The notes under the pieces: model-generated | The model's database searches: none | Told to the model about the DNA's origin: nothing | What the model saw: the letters and a program-made list of their open reading frames with translations, nothing else | Position numbers and translations under genes: made by a program | Origin: Propionibacteriaceae bacterium | GTDB taxonomy: Bacteria; Actinomycetota; Actinomycetes; Propionibacteriales; Propionibacteriaceae | Assembly (NCBI GenBank): GCA_027346035.1 | Contig: DAIESZ010000353.1 | Coordinates: 1-5,831 of the forward strand | DNA: 5,831 nt | Reading direction: 5' to 3' | Part shown: piece by piece, positions 5,013-5,831 of the stretch | How the letters are laid out: each line of letters begins with the position of its first letter | Position numbering within the stretch: position 1 is the first letter of the stretch

Positions 5013-5831
5013 GTGACTCTTTCGGGTGTGGTGCAGCTGCTGGCCGCCGACCCAGTGCTGGCCGAGACGCTCGAGTTGGCACGCACCGGGGCGGTCGGCT
5101 CCTACGATCTCAGCTCCCCGGCGTCCGTGCGGCCCGCGATCATCGCCACGCTGGCCAGTTCCGGGCGTCCGATCCTCGTGATCACCAGCACGTTCAGGGA
5201 GGGTGAACAGCTCGCCGACACCCTCGGGTCGTGGCTCGGCGAGGACGCGGTGGCCTACTATCCGGCCTGGGAGACGCTGCCGCACGAACGCCTGAGCCCC
5301 CGGACCGACACGGTCGGACGCCGGCTGCAGGTGCTGCGCCGCATCGCGGGCCGGGACGAGCTGCCGCCCCCCGCGGTGATCGTGGCCCCGGTGCGTTCGG
5401 TACTGCAGCCCCAGGTCACGGGACTGGCCGACCTCGTGCCGGTGCGGATCGAGGTGGGACAGACCTACGAGATGTCCCAGCTCGCCGCCGACCTCGTCAA
5501 CACGGCCTACAGCCGGGTCGACCTCGTCGAGCGGCGCGGCGAGTTCGCGGTGCGCGGCGGCATCGTCGACGTGTTCCCGCCCACCGTCGATCACCCGGTG
5601 CGCATCGACTTCTTCGGCGACGAGGTCGAGGAGATCCGCTACTTCACCGTCGCCGACCAGCGGTCCACCGACCTCACCGTCGAACGGATCACGGCCGCAC
5701 CCTGCCGCGAACTGCTGATCACCGAGGCCGTCCGCGCCCGGGCCGCCGCACTCATCAACGACCATCCCGAGCTGGCGGACACCCTTGAGAAGGTCGCCCA
5801 GGGGCATGCCGCCGAGGGCATGGAGGCGCTG
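5013..5831 (+). CDS. mfd: transcription-repair coupling factor Mfd, N-terminal part (3' end outside window)
   Basis: The frame from GTG 5013 is open to the window end (273 codons). Mfd is a large SF2 translocase, usually about 1150-1200 residues, that removes RNA polymerase stalled at DNA lesions and recruits UvrA. What is seen is the UvrB-like N-terminal module: YYPAWETLPHERLSPR at 82-97, VGRRLQVLRR at 101-110, VERRGEFAVRGGIVDVFPP at 172-190 and RIDFFGDEVEEIRYF at 197-211. As in other Mfd proteins, this module lacks the GKT Walker A of true UvrB, so it should not hydrolyse ATP. The RNA-polymerase-binding and motor domains lie beyond the edge. The start is chosen because Val-Thr-Leu-Ser-Gly fits the usual beginning and because of the -10 box six bases upstream. 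It is divergent from the permease gene, with 102 bp between them. Confidence 0.95.
   Translation, partial: MTLSGVVQLLAADPVLAETLELARTGAVGSYDLSSPASVRPAIIATLASSGRPILVITSTFREGEQLADTLGSWLGEDAVAYYPAWETLPHERLSPRTDTVGRRLQVLRRIAGRDELPPPAVIVAPVRSVLQPQVTGLADLVPVRIEVGQTYEMSQLAADLVNTAYSRVDLVERRGEFAVRGGIVDVFPPTVDHPVRIDFFGDEVEEIRYFTVADQRSTDLTVERITAAPCRELLITEAVRARAAALINDHPELADTLEKVAQGHAAEGMEAL

Noticed and set aside
4911..5807. Extended minus-strand reading frame of 677 codons joining the permease to sequence antisense to mfd
   Set aside because: The upstream 299 codons cross the promoter and operator and lie opposite clear Mfd coding sequence; they show no recognisable family, and AAGGAGG sets the start at 4910.

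Overview
The window is GC-rich chromosomal DNA with third codon positions almost all G or C, dense genes, TANNNT-type -10 boxes and one probable leaderless start. This fits a high-GC actinobacterium. The order is not resolved; Propionibacteriales or a similar soil or plant-polymer-degrading group would fit, but that is inference. I see no phage, IS element, CRISPR array, rRNA or tRNA.

Layout. (1) 1-1996 is a carbohydrate block: the 3' part of a GH51 alpha-L-arabinofuranosidase (+) converges on a complete GH27 alpha-galactosidase-type glycosidase (-), with 22 bp between their stop codons. The GH27 gene has its own promoter and a LacI/cre-like site at the expected transcription start. (2) 1997-2278 is a divergent control region between the GH27 gene and rplY, with two candidate promoters and several small inverted repeats. 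(3) 2279-3507 is a housekeeping pair, rplY/ctc (5S rRNA-binding L25 of the long type) and pth (peptidyl-tRNA hydrolase), 26 bp apart and probably one operon. (4) 3508-3773 is a 266-bp intergenic stretch between convergent genes, with a 43-nt imperfect palindrome and two sets of short direct repeats. (5) 3774-4910 (-) is a NiCoT-family (HoxN/NixA type) nickel/cobalt permease. (6) 4911-5012 is a compact divergent promoter region with a perfect CsoR/RcnR-like palindrome. (7) 5013-5831 (+) is the 5' part of mfd, the transcription-repair coupling factor, cut off by the window edge.

How it fits together. rplY, pth and mfd are commonly neighbours in actinobacteria. Here the permease lies between pth and mfd, and glycosidase genes lie directly upstream of rplY where glmU and prs are often found. 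The two glycosidases lack signal peptides where their N-termini can be seen and probably trim imported arabinose- or galactose-containing oligosaccharides in the cytoplasm. The permease has a strong Shine-Dalgarno sequence, a good promoter and a metal-sensor-type operator over its likely start point, so it is probably metal-regulated by a CsoR/RcnR-family repressor encoded elsewhere.

I found no clear undescribed multi-gene system. The most interesting signals are regulatory: the permease/mfd divergent operator region and the palindromic repeat behind pth.
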